Of a stretch of 64,000 nucleotides of DNA, positions 22,964 to 35,090 are shown one piece after another. The stretch covers positions 930,001 through 994,000 of the forward strand of contig OX467085.1 of the NCBI GenBank assembly GCA_950106755.1. The letters are read 5' to 3'. The notes below the pieces were generated by a model. That model had not been told where the DNA came from. It saw only the letters and a list, made by a program, of their open reading frames with translations, and did no database searches. This DNA is from Climacium dendroides. Its lineage: Eukaryota; Streptophyta; Bryopsida; Hypnales; Climaciaceae. How positions within the stretch are numbered: position 1 is the stretch's first letter; each line of letters opens with the position of its first letter. The translations under genes and the position numbers were made by a program.

Positions 22964-23733
22964 ATGTCCGAAAACATAACACATAAGTTGAAAACCTTCA
23001 AAATAATTAGGATTCATAGAAAAATGAAGTTTAAGAGAACCCTACTGATTCCCCACACTTCTTCAATGGAAATAGGTGTTGAAAAAAAGACTCTAGAAAT
23101 CATATTGGATTTGATAGACACCAAACCAATAAATTATATCGATTTGACGTGGAATCATGTCCGAAAACATAACACACAAGTTGCAAACCTTCAAAATAAT
23201 TAGGATTCATAGAAAAATGACGTTTAAGAGAACCCTATTGATTCCCCACACTTCTTCAATGGAAATCGGTTTTAAAAAAAAGACTCTAGAAATCATGTTG
23301 GATTTGATAGACACCAAACCAATAAATTATATCGATTTGACGTGGAAGCATGTCCGAAAACATAACACACAAGTTGCAAACCTTCAAAATAATTTGGATT
23401 TATAGAAAAATGAAGTTTAAGAGAACCTGATTGATTCCCTACACTTCTTCAATTGAACTTCTATTAAAAGAAAGACTCTAGAAATCATGTTGGATTTGAT
23501 AAACACCAAACCAAAAATTTATATCGATTTGACGTGGAATCATGTCCGAAAACATAACACACAAGTTGAAAACCTTCAAAATAATTAGGATTTATAGAAA
23601 AATGAAGTTTAAGGGAACCCTATTGATTCCCCACACTTCTTCAATTGAACTTCTATTAAAAAAAAGACTCTAGAAATCATGTTGGATTTGATAGACACCA
23701 AACCAATAAATTATATCGATTTGATGTGGAAGC
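22964..23733 (+). repeat. Mixed monomers between the 772-bp and 769-bp HORs
   Basis: Four monomers at 22964 (A with CCCTACTGATT, AAATAGGTGTTG, ATCATATTGG), 23157 (A with AAATGACGTTTAAG), 23350 (B with AAAAGAAAG and CCAAAAATTT) and 23542 (hybrid with TTTAAGGGAACCC and TTTGATGTGG). The last, with the A that follows it, resembles the pair at 26235-26619. Confidence 0.8.
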
Positions 23734-24502
23734 ATGTCCGAAAACATAACACACAAGTTGCAAACCTTCAAAATAATTAGGATTCATAGAAAAATGAAGT
23801 TTAAGAGAACCCTATTGATTCCCCACACTTCCTCAATGGAAATCGGTTTTAAAAAAAAGACTCTAGAAATCATGTTGGATTTGATAGACACCAAACCAAT
23901 AAATTATATCGATTTGACGTGGAAGCATGTCCGAAAACATAACACACAAGTATCAAACCTTCAAAATAATTAGGATTTATAGAAAAATGAAGTTTAAGAG
24001 AACCTGATTGATTCCCTACACTTCTTCAATTGAGCTACTATTAAAAAAAAGACTCTAGAAATCATGTTGGATTTGATAAACACCAAACCAATAAATTATA
24101 TCGATTTGACGTGGAAGCATGTCCGAAAACATAACACACAAGTATCAAACCTTCAAAATAATTAGGATTCATAGAAAAATGAAGTTTAAGAGAACCTGAT
24201 TGATTCCCTACACTTCTTCAATTGAACTTCTATTAAAAGAAAGACTCTAGAAATCATGTTGGATTTGATAAACACCAAACCAAAAATTTATATCGATTTG
24301 ACGTGGAATCATGTCCGAAAACATAACACACAAGTTGAAAACCTTCAAAATAATTAGGATTCATAGAAAAATGAAGTTTAAGAGAACCCTATTGATTCCC
24401 CACACTTCTCAATGGAAATCGGTGTTGAAAAAAAGACTCTAGAAATCATGTTGTATTAAATAGACACCAAACCAATAAATTATATCGATTTGACGTGGAA
24501 GC
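23734..24502 (+). repeat. 4-mer HOR, copy 1 (769 bp)
   Basis: Order: A (23734, with CTTCCTCAATGG), B (23927, with GAGCTACTATT and GATAAACACC), B (24119, with AAAAGAAAG and CCAAAAATTT) and a shortened A (24311). The shortened A has CACACTTCTCAATGG, one base fewer than usual, plus the stop-creating change TTGTATTAAATAG. 193 + 3 x 192 = 769. Confidence 0.9.
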
Positions 24503-27112
24503 ATGTCCGAAAACATAACACACAAGTTGCAAACCTTCAAAATAATTAGGATTCATAGAAAAATGAAGTTTAAGAGAACCCTATTGATTCCCCACACTTC
24601 TTCAATGGAAATCGGTTTTAAAAAAAAGACTCTAGAAATCATGTTGGATTTGATAGACACCAAACCAATAAATTATATCGATTTGACGTGGAAGCATGTC
24701 CGAAAACATAACACACAAGTATCAAACCTTCAAAATAATTAGGATTTATAGAAAAATGAAGTTTAAGAGAACCTGATTGATTCCCTACACTTCTTCAATT
24801 GAGCTACTATTAAAAAAAAGACTCTAGAAATCATGTTGGATTTGATAAACACCAAACCAATAAATTATATCGATTTGACGTGGAAGCATGTCCGAAAACA
24901 TAACACACAAGTATCAAACCTTCAAAATAATTAGGATTCATAGAAAAATGAAGTTTAAGAGAACCTGATTGATTCCCTACACTTCTTCAATTGAACTTCT
25001 ATTAAAAGAAAGACTCTAGAAATCATGTTGGATTTGATAAACACCAAACCAAAAATTTATATCGATTTGACGTGGAATCATGTCCGAAAACATAACACAC
25101 AAGTTGAAAACCTTCAAAATAATTAGGATTCATAGAAAAATGAAGTTTAAGAGAACCCTATTGATTCCCCACACTTCTCAATGGAAATCGGTGTTGAAAA
25201 AAAGACTCTAGAAATCATGTTGTATTAAATAGACACCAAACCAATAAATTATATCGATTTGACGTGGAAGCATGTCCGAAAACATAACACACAAGTTGCA
25301 AACCTTCAAAATAATTTGGATTCATAGAAAAATGAAGTTTAAGAGAACCCTATTGATTCCCCACACTTCTTCAATGGAAATCGGTTTTAAAAAAAAGCCT
25401 CTAGAAATCATGTTGGATTTAATAGACACCAAACCAATAAATTATATCGATTTGATGTGGAAGCATGTCCGAAAACATAACACACAAGTTGAAAACCTTC
25501 AAAATAATTAGGATTCATAGAAAAATGAAGTTTAAGAGAACCCTATTGATTCCCCACACTTCTTCAATGGAAATCGGTTTTAAAAAAAAGACTCTAGAAA
25601 TCATGTTGGATTTGATAGACACCAAACCAATAATTTATATCGATTTGACGTGGAAGCATGTCCGAAAACATAACACACAAGTTGCAAACCTTCAAAATAA
25701 TTAGGATTTATAGAAAAATGAAGTTTAAGAGAACCTGATTGATTCCCTACACTTCTTCAATTAAACTTCTATTAAAAAAAAGACTCTAGAAATCATGTTG
25801 GATTTGATAGACACCAAACCAATGATTTATATCGATTTGACGTGGAAGCATGTCTGAAAACATAACACACAAGTTGCAAACCTTCAAAATAATTAGGATT
25901 TATAGAAAAATGAAGTTTAAGAGAACCTGATTGATTCCCTACACTTCTTCAATTCAGCTACTATTAAAAAAAAGACTCTAGAAATCATGTTGGATTTGAT
26001 AAACACCAAACCAATAAATTATATCGATTTGACGTAGAAGCATGTCCGAAAACATAACACACAAGTTGCAAACCTTCAAAATAATTAGGATTCTTAGAGA
26101 AATGATGTTTAAGAGAATCCTATTGATTCCCCACACTTCTTCAATGGAAATCCGTTTTAAAAAAAAGACTCTAGAAATCATGTTGGATTTGATAGACACC
26201 AAACCAATGATTTATATCGATTTGACGTGGGATCATGTCCGAAAACATAACACACAAGTATCAAACCTTCAAAATAATTAGGATTTATAGAAAAATGAAG
26301 TTTAAGGGAACCCTATTGATTCCCCACACTTCTTCAATTGAACTTCTATTAAAAAAAAGACTCTAGAAATCATGTTGGATTTGATAGACACCAAACCAAT
26401 AAATTATATCGATTTGATGTGGAAGCATGTCCGAAAACATAACACACAAGTTGCAAACCTTCAAAATAATTAGGATTCATAGAAAAATGAAGTTTAAGAG
26501 AACCCTATTGATTCCCCACACTTCCTCAATGGAAATCGGTTTTAAAAAAAAGACTCTAGAAATCATGTTGGATTTGATAGACACCAAACCAATAATTTAT
26601 ATCGATTTGACGTGGAATCATGTCCGAAAACATAACACACAAGTTGAAAACCTTCAAAATAATTAGGATTCATAGAAAAATGAAGTTTAAGAGAACCCTA
26701 TTGATTCCCCACACTTCTTCAATGGAAATCGGTTTTAAAAAAAAGACTCTAGAAATCATGTTGGATTTGATAGACACCAAACCAATAAATTATATCGATT
26801 TGACGTGGAAGCATGTCCGAAAACATAACACACAAGTTGCAAACCTTCAAAATAATTAGGATTCGTAGAAAAATGAAGTTTAAGAGAACCCTATTGATTC
26901 CCCACACTTCTTCAATGGAAATCAGTTTTAAAAAAAAGACTCTAGAAATCATGTTGGATTTGATAGACACCAAACCAATAATTTATATCGATTTGACGTG
27001 GGATCATGTCCGAAAACATAACACACAAGTATCAAACCTTCAAAATAATTAGGATTTATAGAAAAATGAAGTTTAAGAGAACCTGATTGATTCCCTACAC
27101 TTCTTCAATTGA
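24171..27112 (+). repeat. 15-mer HOR, copy 1 (offset 2,887 bp)
   Basis: This segment matches 27058-29999 at an offset of 2,887 bp. Rare markers recur in both: CACACTTCTC (24401 and 27288), AAGCCTCTAG (about 25397 and 28284), GTCTGAAAAC (about 25852 and 28739), GACGTAGAAGC (about 26032 and 28919), and GGATTCGTAG. I saw no difference at the diagnostic positions checked. The two copies overlap at 27058-27112, as expected for a tandem duplication by exchange between homologous monomers. 15 monomers with 7 of 193 bp give 2,887. Confidence 0.9.
24503..25271 (+). repeat. 4-mer HOR, copy 2 (769 bp)
   Basis: Repeats the previous 769-bp unit with the same four markers; CACACTTCTC occurs at 24401 and again at 25170. 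The first monomer has the common CTTCTTCAATGG instead of CTTCCTCAATGG. This copy is also the first part of the 2,887-bp 15-mer, and a third copy lies at 27390-28158. Confidence 0.9.
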
Positions 27113-27197
27113 ACTTCTATTAAAAGAAAGACTCTAGAAATCATGTTGGATTTGATAAACACCAAACCAAAAATTTATATCGATTTGACGTGGAATC
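27006..27197 (+). repeat. Junction monomer of the 2,887-bp duplication
   Basis: The head is of 29893 type (GGATTTATAG, T at 27057). The tail is of 24119 type (GAACTTCTATTAAAAGAAAG, A at 27113). The exchange joining the end of copy 1 to the start of copy 2 therefore lies in 27058-27112, a stretch identical in both parents. Confidence 0.85.
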
Positions 27198-29999
27198 ATG
27201 TCCGAAAACATAACACACAAGTTGAAAACCTTCAAAATAATTAGGATTCATAGAAAAATGAAGTTTAAGAGAACCCTATTGATTCCCCACACTTCTCAAT
27301 GGAAATCGGTGTTGAAAAAAAGACTCTAGAAATCATGTTGTATTAAATAGACACCAAACCAATAAATTATATCGATTTGACGTGGAAGCATGTCCGAAAA
27401 CATAACACACAAGTTGCAAACCTTCAAAATAATTAGGATTCATAGAAAAATGAAGTTTAAGAGAACCCTATTGATTCCCCACACTTCTTCAATGGAAATC
27501 GGTTTTAAAAAAAAGACTCTAGAAATCATGTTGGATTTGATAGACACCAAACCAATAAATTATATCGATTTGACGTGGAAGCATGTCCGAAAACATAACA
27601 CACAAGTATCAAACCTTCAAAATAATTAGGATTTATAGAAAAATGAAGTTTAAGAGAACCTGATTGATTCCCTACACTTCTTCAATTGAGCTACTATTAA
27701 AAAAAAGACTCTAGAAATCATGTTGGATTTGATAAACACCAAACCAATAAATTATATCGATTTGACGTGGAAGCATGTCCGAAAACATAACACACAAGTA
27801 TCAAACCTTCAAAATAATTAGGATTCATAGAAAAATGAAGTTTAAGAGAACCTGATTGATTCCCTACACTTCTTCAATTGAACTTCTATTAAAAGAAAGA
27901 CTCTAGAAATCATGTTGGATTTGATAAACACCAAACCAAAAATTTATATCGATTTGACGTGGAATCATGTCCGAAAACATAACACACAAGTTGAAAACCT
28001 TCAAAATAATTAGGATTCATAGAAAAATGAAGTTTAAGAGAACCCTATTGATTCCCCACACTTCTCAATGGAAATCGGTGTTGAAAAAAAGACTCTAGAA
28101 ATCATGTTGTATTAAATAGACACCAAACCAATAAATTATATCGATTTGACGTGGAAGCATGTCCGAAAACATAACACACAAGTTGCAAACCTTCAAAATA
28201 ATTTGGATTCATAGAAAAATGAAGTTTAAGAGAACCCTATTGATTCCCCACACTTCTTCAATGGAAATCGGTTTTAAAAAAAAGCCTCTAGAAATCATGT
28301 TGGATTTAATAGACACCAAACCAATAAATTATATCGATTTGATGTGGAAGCATGTCCGAAAACATAACACACAAGTTGAAAACCTTCAAAATAATTAGGA
28401 TTCATAGAAAAATGAAGTTTAAGAGAACCCTATTGATTCCCCACACTTCTTCAATGGAAATCGGTTTTAAAAAAAAGACTCTAGAAATCATGTTGGATTT
28501 GATAGACACCAAACCAATAATTTATATCGATTTGACGTGGAAGCATGTCCGAAAACATAACACACAAGTTGCAAACCTTCAAAATAATTAGGATTTATAG
28601 AAAAATGAAGTTTAAGAGAACCTGATTGATTCCCTACACTTCTTCAATTAAACTTCTATTAAAAAAAAGACTCTAGAAATCATGTTGGATTTGATAGACA
28701 CCAAACCAATGATTTATATCGATTTGACGTGGAAGCATGTCTGAAAACATAACACACAAGTTGCAAACCTTCAAAATAATTAGGATTTATAGAAAAATGA
28801 AGTTTAAGAGAACCTGATTGATTCCCTACACTTCTTCAATTCAGCTACTATTAAAAAAAAGACTCTAGAAATCATGTTGGATTTGATAAACACCAAACCA
28901 ATAAATTATATCGATTTGACGTAGAAGCATGTCCGAAAACATAACACACAAGTTGCAAACCTTCAAAATAATTAGGATTCTTAGAGAAATGATGTTTAAG
29001 AGAATCCTATTGATTCCCCACACTTCTTCAATGGAAATCCGTTTTAAAAAAAAGACTCTAGAAATCATGTTGGATTTGATAGACACCAAACCAATGATTT
29101 ATATCGATTTGACGTGGGATCATGTCCGAAAACATAACACACAAGTATCAAACCTTCAAAATAATTAGGATTTATAGAAAAATGAAGTTTAAGGGAACCC
29201 TATTGATTCCCCACACTTCTTCAATTGAACTTCTATTAAAAAAAAGACTCTAGAAATCATGTTGGATTTGATAGACACCAAACCAATAAATTATATCGAT
29301 TTGATGTGGAAGCATGTCCGAAAACATAACACACAAGTTGCAAACCTTCAAAATAATTAGGATTCATAGAAAAATGAAGTTTAAGAGAACCCTATTGATT
29401 CCCCACACTTCCTCAATGGAAATCGGTTTTAAAAAAAAGACTCTAGAAATCATGTTGGATTTGATAGACACCAAACCAATAATTTATATCGATTTGACGT
29501 GGAATCATGTCCGAAAACATAACACACAAGTTGAAAACCTTCAAAATAATTAGGATTCATAGAAAAATGAAGTTTAAGAGAACCCTATTGATTCCCCACA
29601 CTTCTTCAATGGAAATCGGTTTTAAAAAAAAGACTCTAGAAATCATGTTGGATTTGATAGACACCAAACCAATAAATTATATCGATTTGACGTGGAAGCA
29701 TGTCCGAAAACATAACACACAAGTTGCAAACCTTCAAAATAATTAGGATTCGTAGAAAAATGAAGTTTAAGAGAACCCTATTGATTCCCCACACTTCTTC
29801 AATGGAAATCAGTTTTAAAAAAAAGACTCTAGAAATCATGTTGGATTTGATAGACACCAAACCAATAATTTATATCGATTTGACGTGGGATCATGTCCGA
29901 AAACATAACACACAAGTATCAAACCTTCAAAATAATTAGGATTTATAGAAAAATGAAGTTTAAGAGAACCTGATTGATTCCCTACACTTCTTCAATTGA
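27058..29999 (+). repeat. 15-mer HOR, copy 2 (offset 2,887 bp)
   Basis: Second copy of 24171-27112. The match ends at 30000, where this copy has GAGCTACTATT and the first has GAACTTCTATT (27111). Beyond that point the sequence continues with monomers carrying GAGCTACT and ACTCTAAAAATC. The copies look close to identical, so the duplication should be recent compared with the divergence between neighbouring monomers. Confidence 0.9.
27390..28158 (+). repeat. 4-mer HOR, copy 3 (769 bp), inside the second 15-mer
   Basis: Same order A, B (GAGCTACT), B (CCAAAAATTT), shortened A (CACACTTCTC at 28057, with TTGTATTAAATAG). It lies 2,887 bp after the copy at 24503. Confidence 0.9.
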
Positions 30000-30084
30000 G
30001 CTACTATTAAAAAAAAGACTCTAGAAATCATGTTGGATTTGATAAACACCAAACCAATAAATTATATCGATTTGACGTGGAAGC

Positions 30085-30661
30085 ATGTCCGAAAACATAA
30101 CACACAAGTATCAAACCTTCAAAATAATTAGGATTCATAGAAAAATGAAGTTTAAGAGAACCTGATTGATTCCCTACACTTCTTCAATTGAACTTCTATT
30201 AAAAAAAAGACTCTAAAAATCATGTTGGATTTGATAAACACCAAACCAATAAATTATATCGATTTGACGTGGAAGCATGTCCGAAAACATAACACACAAC
30301 TTGCAAACCTTCAAAATAATTAGGATCCTTAGAGAAATGAAGTTTAAGAGAACCCTATTGATTCCCCACACTTCTTCAATGGAAATCCGTTTTAAAAAAA
30401 AGACTCTAGAAATCATATTGGATTTGATAGACACCAAACCAATGATTTATATCGATTTGACGTGGGATCATGTCCGAAAACATAACACACAAGTATCAAA
30501 CCTTCAAAATAATTAGGATTTATAGAAAAATGAAGTTTAAGAGAACCTGATTGATTCCCTACACTTCTTCAATTGAACTTCTATTAAAAAAAAGACTCTA
30601 GAAATCATGTTGGATTTGATAGACACCAAACCAATAAATTATATCGATTTGACGTGGAAGC
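30085..30661 (+). repeat. Three monomers linking to the 35-42 kb domain
   Basis: 30085 is a B with ACTCTAAAAATC (TCTAGA site lost), 30277 an A with GGATCCTTAGAG, AAATCCGTTTT and ATCATATTGG, and 30470 a B with CTTCTATT. The same B/A association (ACTCTAAAAATC followed by CTTAGAGAAATG and AATCCG) recurs at 34899/35091, 36633/36825, 37981/38173 and 42404/42596. Confidence 0.8.
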
Positions 30662-31624
30662 ATGTCCGAAAACATAACACACAAGTTGCAAACCTTCAAA
30701 ATAACTAGGATTCATAGAAAAATGAAGTTTAAGAGAACCCTATTGATTCCCCACACTTCTTCAATGGAAATCGGTTTTAAAAAAAAGACTCTAGAAATCA
30801 TGTTGGATTTGATAGACACCAAACCAATAATTTATATCGATTTGACGTGGAAGCATGTCCGAAAACATAACACACAAGTTGCAAACCTTCAAAATAATTA
30901 GGATTCATAGAAAAATGAAGTTTAAGAGAACCCTATTGATTCCCCACACTTCCTCAATGGAAATCGGTTTTAAAAAAAAGACTCTAGAAATCATGTTGGA
31001 TTTGATAGACACCAAACCAATAATTTATATCGATTTGACGAGGAATCATGTCCGAAAACATAACACACAAGTTGAAAACCTTCAAAATAATTAGGATTCA
31101 TAGAAAAATGAAGTTTAAGAGAACCCTATTGATTCCCCACACTTCTTCAATTGAACTTCTATTAAAAAAAAGACTCTAGAAATCATGTTGGATTTGATAG
31201 ACACCAAACCAATAAATTATATCGATTTGACGTGGAATCATGTCCGAAAATATAACACACAAGTTGAAAACCTTCAAAATAATTAGGATTCATAGAAAAA
31301 TGAAGTTTAAGAGAACCCTATTGATTCCCCACACTTCTTCAATAGAAATCGGTTTTAAAAAAAAGACTCTAGAAATCATGTTGGATTTGATAGACACCAA
31401 ACCAATAATTTATATCGATTTGACGTGGGGTCATGTCCGAAAACATAACACACAAGTATCAAACCTTCAAAATAATTAGGATTTATAGAAAAATGAAGTT
31501 TAAGAGAACCTGATTGATTCCCTACACTTCTTCAATTGAACTTCTATTAAAAAAAAGACTCTAGAAATCATGTTGGATTTGATAGACACCAAACCAATAA
31601 ATTATATCGATTTGACGTGGAAGC
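30662..31624 (+). repeat. 5-mer unit (963 bp)
   Basis: Monomers at 30662 (A with AATAACTAGG), 30855 (A with CTTCCTCAATGG and GACGAGGAATC), 31048 (hybrid), 31240 (A with CAATAGAAATCGG and TGGGGTC) and 31433 (B). Its first two monomers are repeated at 31625 and 31818, giving a 963-bp period, but the following unit is a 6-mer. Confidence 0.75.
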
Positions 31625-32781
31625 ATGTCCGAAAACATAACACACAAGTTGCAAACCTTCAAAATAATTAGGATTCATAGAAAAATGAAGTTTAAGAGAA
31701 CCCTATTGATTCCCCACACTTCTTCAATGGAAATCGGTTTTAAAAAAAAGACTCTAGAAATCATGTTGGATTTGATAGACACCAAACCAATAATTTATAA
31801 CGATTTGACGTGGAAGCATGTCCGAAAACATAACACACAAGTTGCAAACCTTCAAAATAATTAGGATTCATAGAAAAATGAAGTTTAAGAGAACCCTATT
31901 GATTCCCCACACTTCCTCAATGGAAATCGGTTTTAAAAAAAAGACTCTAGAAATCATGTTGGATTTGATAGACACCAAACCAATAATTTATATCGATTTG
32001 ACGTGGAATCATGTCCGAAAACATAACACACAAGTTGAAAACCTTCAAAATAATTAGGATTCATAGAAAAATGAAGTTTAAGAGAACCCTATTGATTCCC
32101 CACACTTCTTCAATGGAAATCGGTTTTAAAAAAAAGACTCTAGAAATCATGTTGGATTTGATAGACACCAAACCAATAATTTATATCGATTTGACGTGGG
32201 ATCATGTCCGAAAACATAACACACAAGTTGAAAACCTTCAAAATAATTAGGATTCATAGAAAAATGAAGTTTAAGAGAACCCTATTGATTCCCCACACTT
32301 CTTCAATGGAAATCGGTTTTAAAAAAAAGACTCTAGAAATCATGTTGGATTTGATAGACACCAAACCAATAATTTATATCGATTTGACGTGGAATCATGT
32401 CCGAAAACATAACACACAAGTTGAAAACCTTCAAAATAATTAGGATTCATAGAAAAATGAAGTTTAAGAGAACCCTATTGATTCCCCACACTTCTTCAAT
32501 GGAAATCGGTTTTAAAAAAAAGACTCTAGAAATCATGTTGGATTTGATAGACACCAAACCAATAATTTATATCGATTTGACGTGGAAGCATGTCCGAAAA
32601 CATAACACACAAGTATCAAACCTTCAAAATAATTAGGATTTATAGAAAAATGAAGTTTAAGAGAACCTGATTGATTCCCTACACTTCTTCAATTGAACTT
32701 CTATTAAAAAAAAGACTCTAGAAATCATGTTGGATTTGATAGACACCAAACCAATAATTTATATCGATTTGACGTGGAAGC
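31625..32781 (+). repeat. 6-mer unit with a run of near-identical form A monomers (1,157 bp)
   Basis: Monomers at 31625 (A with TTTATAACGAT), 31818 (A with CTTCCTCAATGG), 32011, 32204 and 32397 (three almost identical A monomers with GTTGAAAACC, differing mainly in the final GGATC, GAATC or GAAGC) and 32590 (B). The run of three indicates single-monomer amplification inside a unit otherwise like 30662-31624. Confidence 0.78.
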
Positions 32782-35090
32782 ATGTCCGAAAACATAACAC
32801 ACAAGTATCAAACCTTCAAAATAATTAGGATTTATAGAAAAATGAAGTTTAAGAGAACCTGATTGATTCCCTACACTTCTTCAATTAAACTTCTATTAAA
32901 AAAAAGACTCTAGAAATCATGTTGGATTTGATAGACACCAAACCAATGATTTATATCGATTTGACGTGGAAGCATGTCCGAAAACATAACACACAAGTTG
33001 CAAACCTTCAAAATAATTAGGATTTATAGAAAAATGAAGTTTAAGAGAACCCTATTGATTCCCCACACTTCCTCAATGGAAATCGGTTTTAAAAAAAAGA
33101 CTCTAGAAATCATGTTGGATTTGATAGACACCAAACCAATAATTTATATCGATTTGACGTGGAATCATGTCCGAAAACATAACACACAAGTTGCAAACCT
33201 TCAAAATAATTAGGATTCATAGAAAAATGAAGTTTAAGAGAACCCTATTGATTCCCCACACTTCTTCAATTGAACTTCTATTAAAAAAAAGACTCTAGAA
33301 ATCATGTTGGATTTGATAGACACCAAACCAATGATTTATATCGATTTGACGTGGAAGCATGTCCGAAAACATAACACACAAGTTGCAAACCTTCAAAATA
33401 ATTAGGATTTATAGAAAAATGAAGTTTAAGAGAACCTGATTGATTCCCTACACTTCTTCAATTGAGCTACTATTAAAAAAAAGACTCTAGAAATCATGTT
33501 GGATTTGATAAACACCAAACCAATAAATTATATCGATTTGACGTGGAAGCATGTCCGAAAACATAACACACAAGTTGCAAACCTTCAAAATAATTAGGAT
33601 TCATAGAAAAATGAAGTTTAAGAGAACCCTATTGATTCCCCACACTTCTTCAATGGAAATCGGTTTTAAAAAAAAGACTCTAGAAATCATGTTGGATTTG
33701 ATAGACACCAAACCAATAAATTATATCGATTTGACGTCGAAGCATGTCCGAAAACATAACACACAAGTTGCAAACCTTCAAAATAATTAGGATTCATAGA
33801 AAAATGAAGTTTAAGAGAACCCTATTGATTCCCCACACTTCCTCAATGGAAATCGGTTTTAAAAAAAAGACTCTAGAAATCATGTTGGATTTGATAGACA
33901 CCAAACCAATAATTTATATCGATTTGACGTGGAATCATGTCCGAAAACATAACACACAAGTTGAAAACCTTCAAAATAATTAGGATTCATAGAAAAATGA
34001 AGTTTAAGAGAACCCTATTGATTCCCCACACTTCTTCAATTGAACTTCTATTAAAAAAAAGACTCTAGAAATCATGTTGGATTTGATAGACACCAAACCA
34101 ATGATTTATATCGATTTGACGTGGAAGCATGACCGAAAACATAACACACAAGTTGCAAACCTTCAAAATAATTAGGATTCATAGAAAAATGAAGTTTAAG
34201 AAAACCCTATTGATTCCCCACACTTCTTCAATGGAAATCGGTTTTAAAAAAAAGACTCTAGAAATCATGTTGGATTTGATAGACACCAAACCAATAATTT
34301 ATATCGATTTGACGTGGAAGCATGTCCGAAAACATAACACACAAGTATCAAACCTTCAAAATAATTAGGATTTATAGAAAAATGAAGTTTAAGGGAACCC
34401 TATTGATTCCCCACACTTCTTCAATGGAAATCGGTTTTAAAAAAAAGACTCTAGAAATCATGTTGGATTTGATAGACACCAAACCAATGATTTATATCGA
34501 TTTGACGTGGGATCATGTCCGAAAACATAACACACAAGTATCAAACCTTCAAAATAATTAGGATTTATAGAAAAATGAAGTTTAAGAGAACCTGATTGAT
34601 TCCCTACACTTCTTCAATTGAGCTACTATTAAAAAAAAGACTCTAGAAATCATGTTGGATTTGATAAACACCAAACCAATAAATTATATCGATTTGACGT
34701 GGAAGCATGTCCGAAAACATAACACACAAGTATCAAACCTTCAAAATAATTAGGATTCATAGAAAAATGAAGTTTAAGAGAACCTGATTGATTCCCTACA
34801 CTTCTTCAATTGAACTTCTATTAAAAAAAAGACTCTAAAAATCATGTTGGATTTGATAAACACCAAACCAATAAATTATATCGATTTGACGTGGAAGCAT
34901 GTCCGAAAACATAACACACAAGTATCAAACCTTCAAAATAATTAGGATTCATAGAAAAATGAAGTTTAAGAGAACCTGATTGATTCCCTACACTTCTTCA
35001 ATTGAACTTCTATTAAAAAAAAGACTCTAAAAATCATGTTGGATTTGATAAACACCAAACCAATGATTTATATCGATTTGACGTGGGATC
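32782..35090 (+). repeat. Mixed A, B and hybrid monomers without a clear HOR
   Basis: Twelve monomers of all forms. Notable ones: 33744 (A with CTTCCTCAATGG), 34129 (starts ATGACCG instead of ATGTCCG), 34322 (A with TTTAAGGGAACC), and the pair 34707 and 34899, whose left three quarters are alike, both with ACTCTAAAAATC. The pair differs only toward the end (CAATAAATT...GAAGC against CAATGATTT...GGATC), so it looks like a one-monomer duplication with an altered end. Confidence 0.75.

Noticed and set aside
26749..26973. Minus-strand frames of 74 codons (also 25978, 28865, 29636, 30213, 35027, 36761, 38109, 42532)
   Set aside because: They appear only where a single base change (GGATTCAT to GGATTCTT or GGATTCGT) removes an antisense stop in the repeat. 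They are shadows of the satellite.
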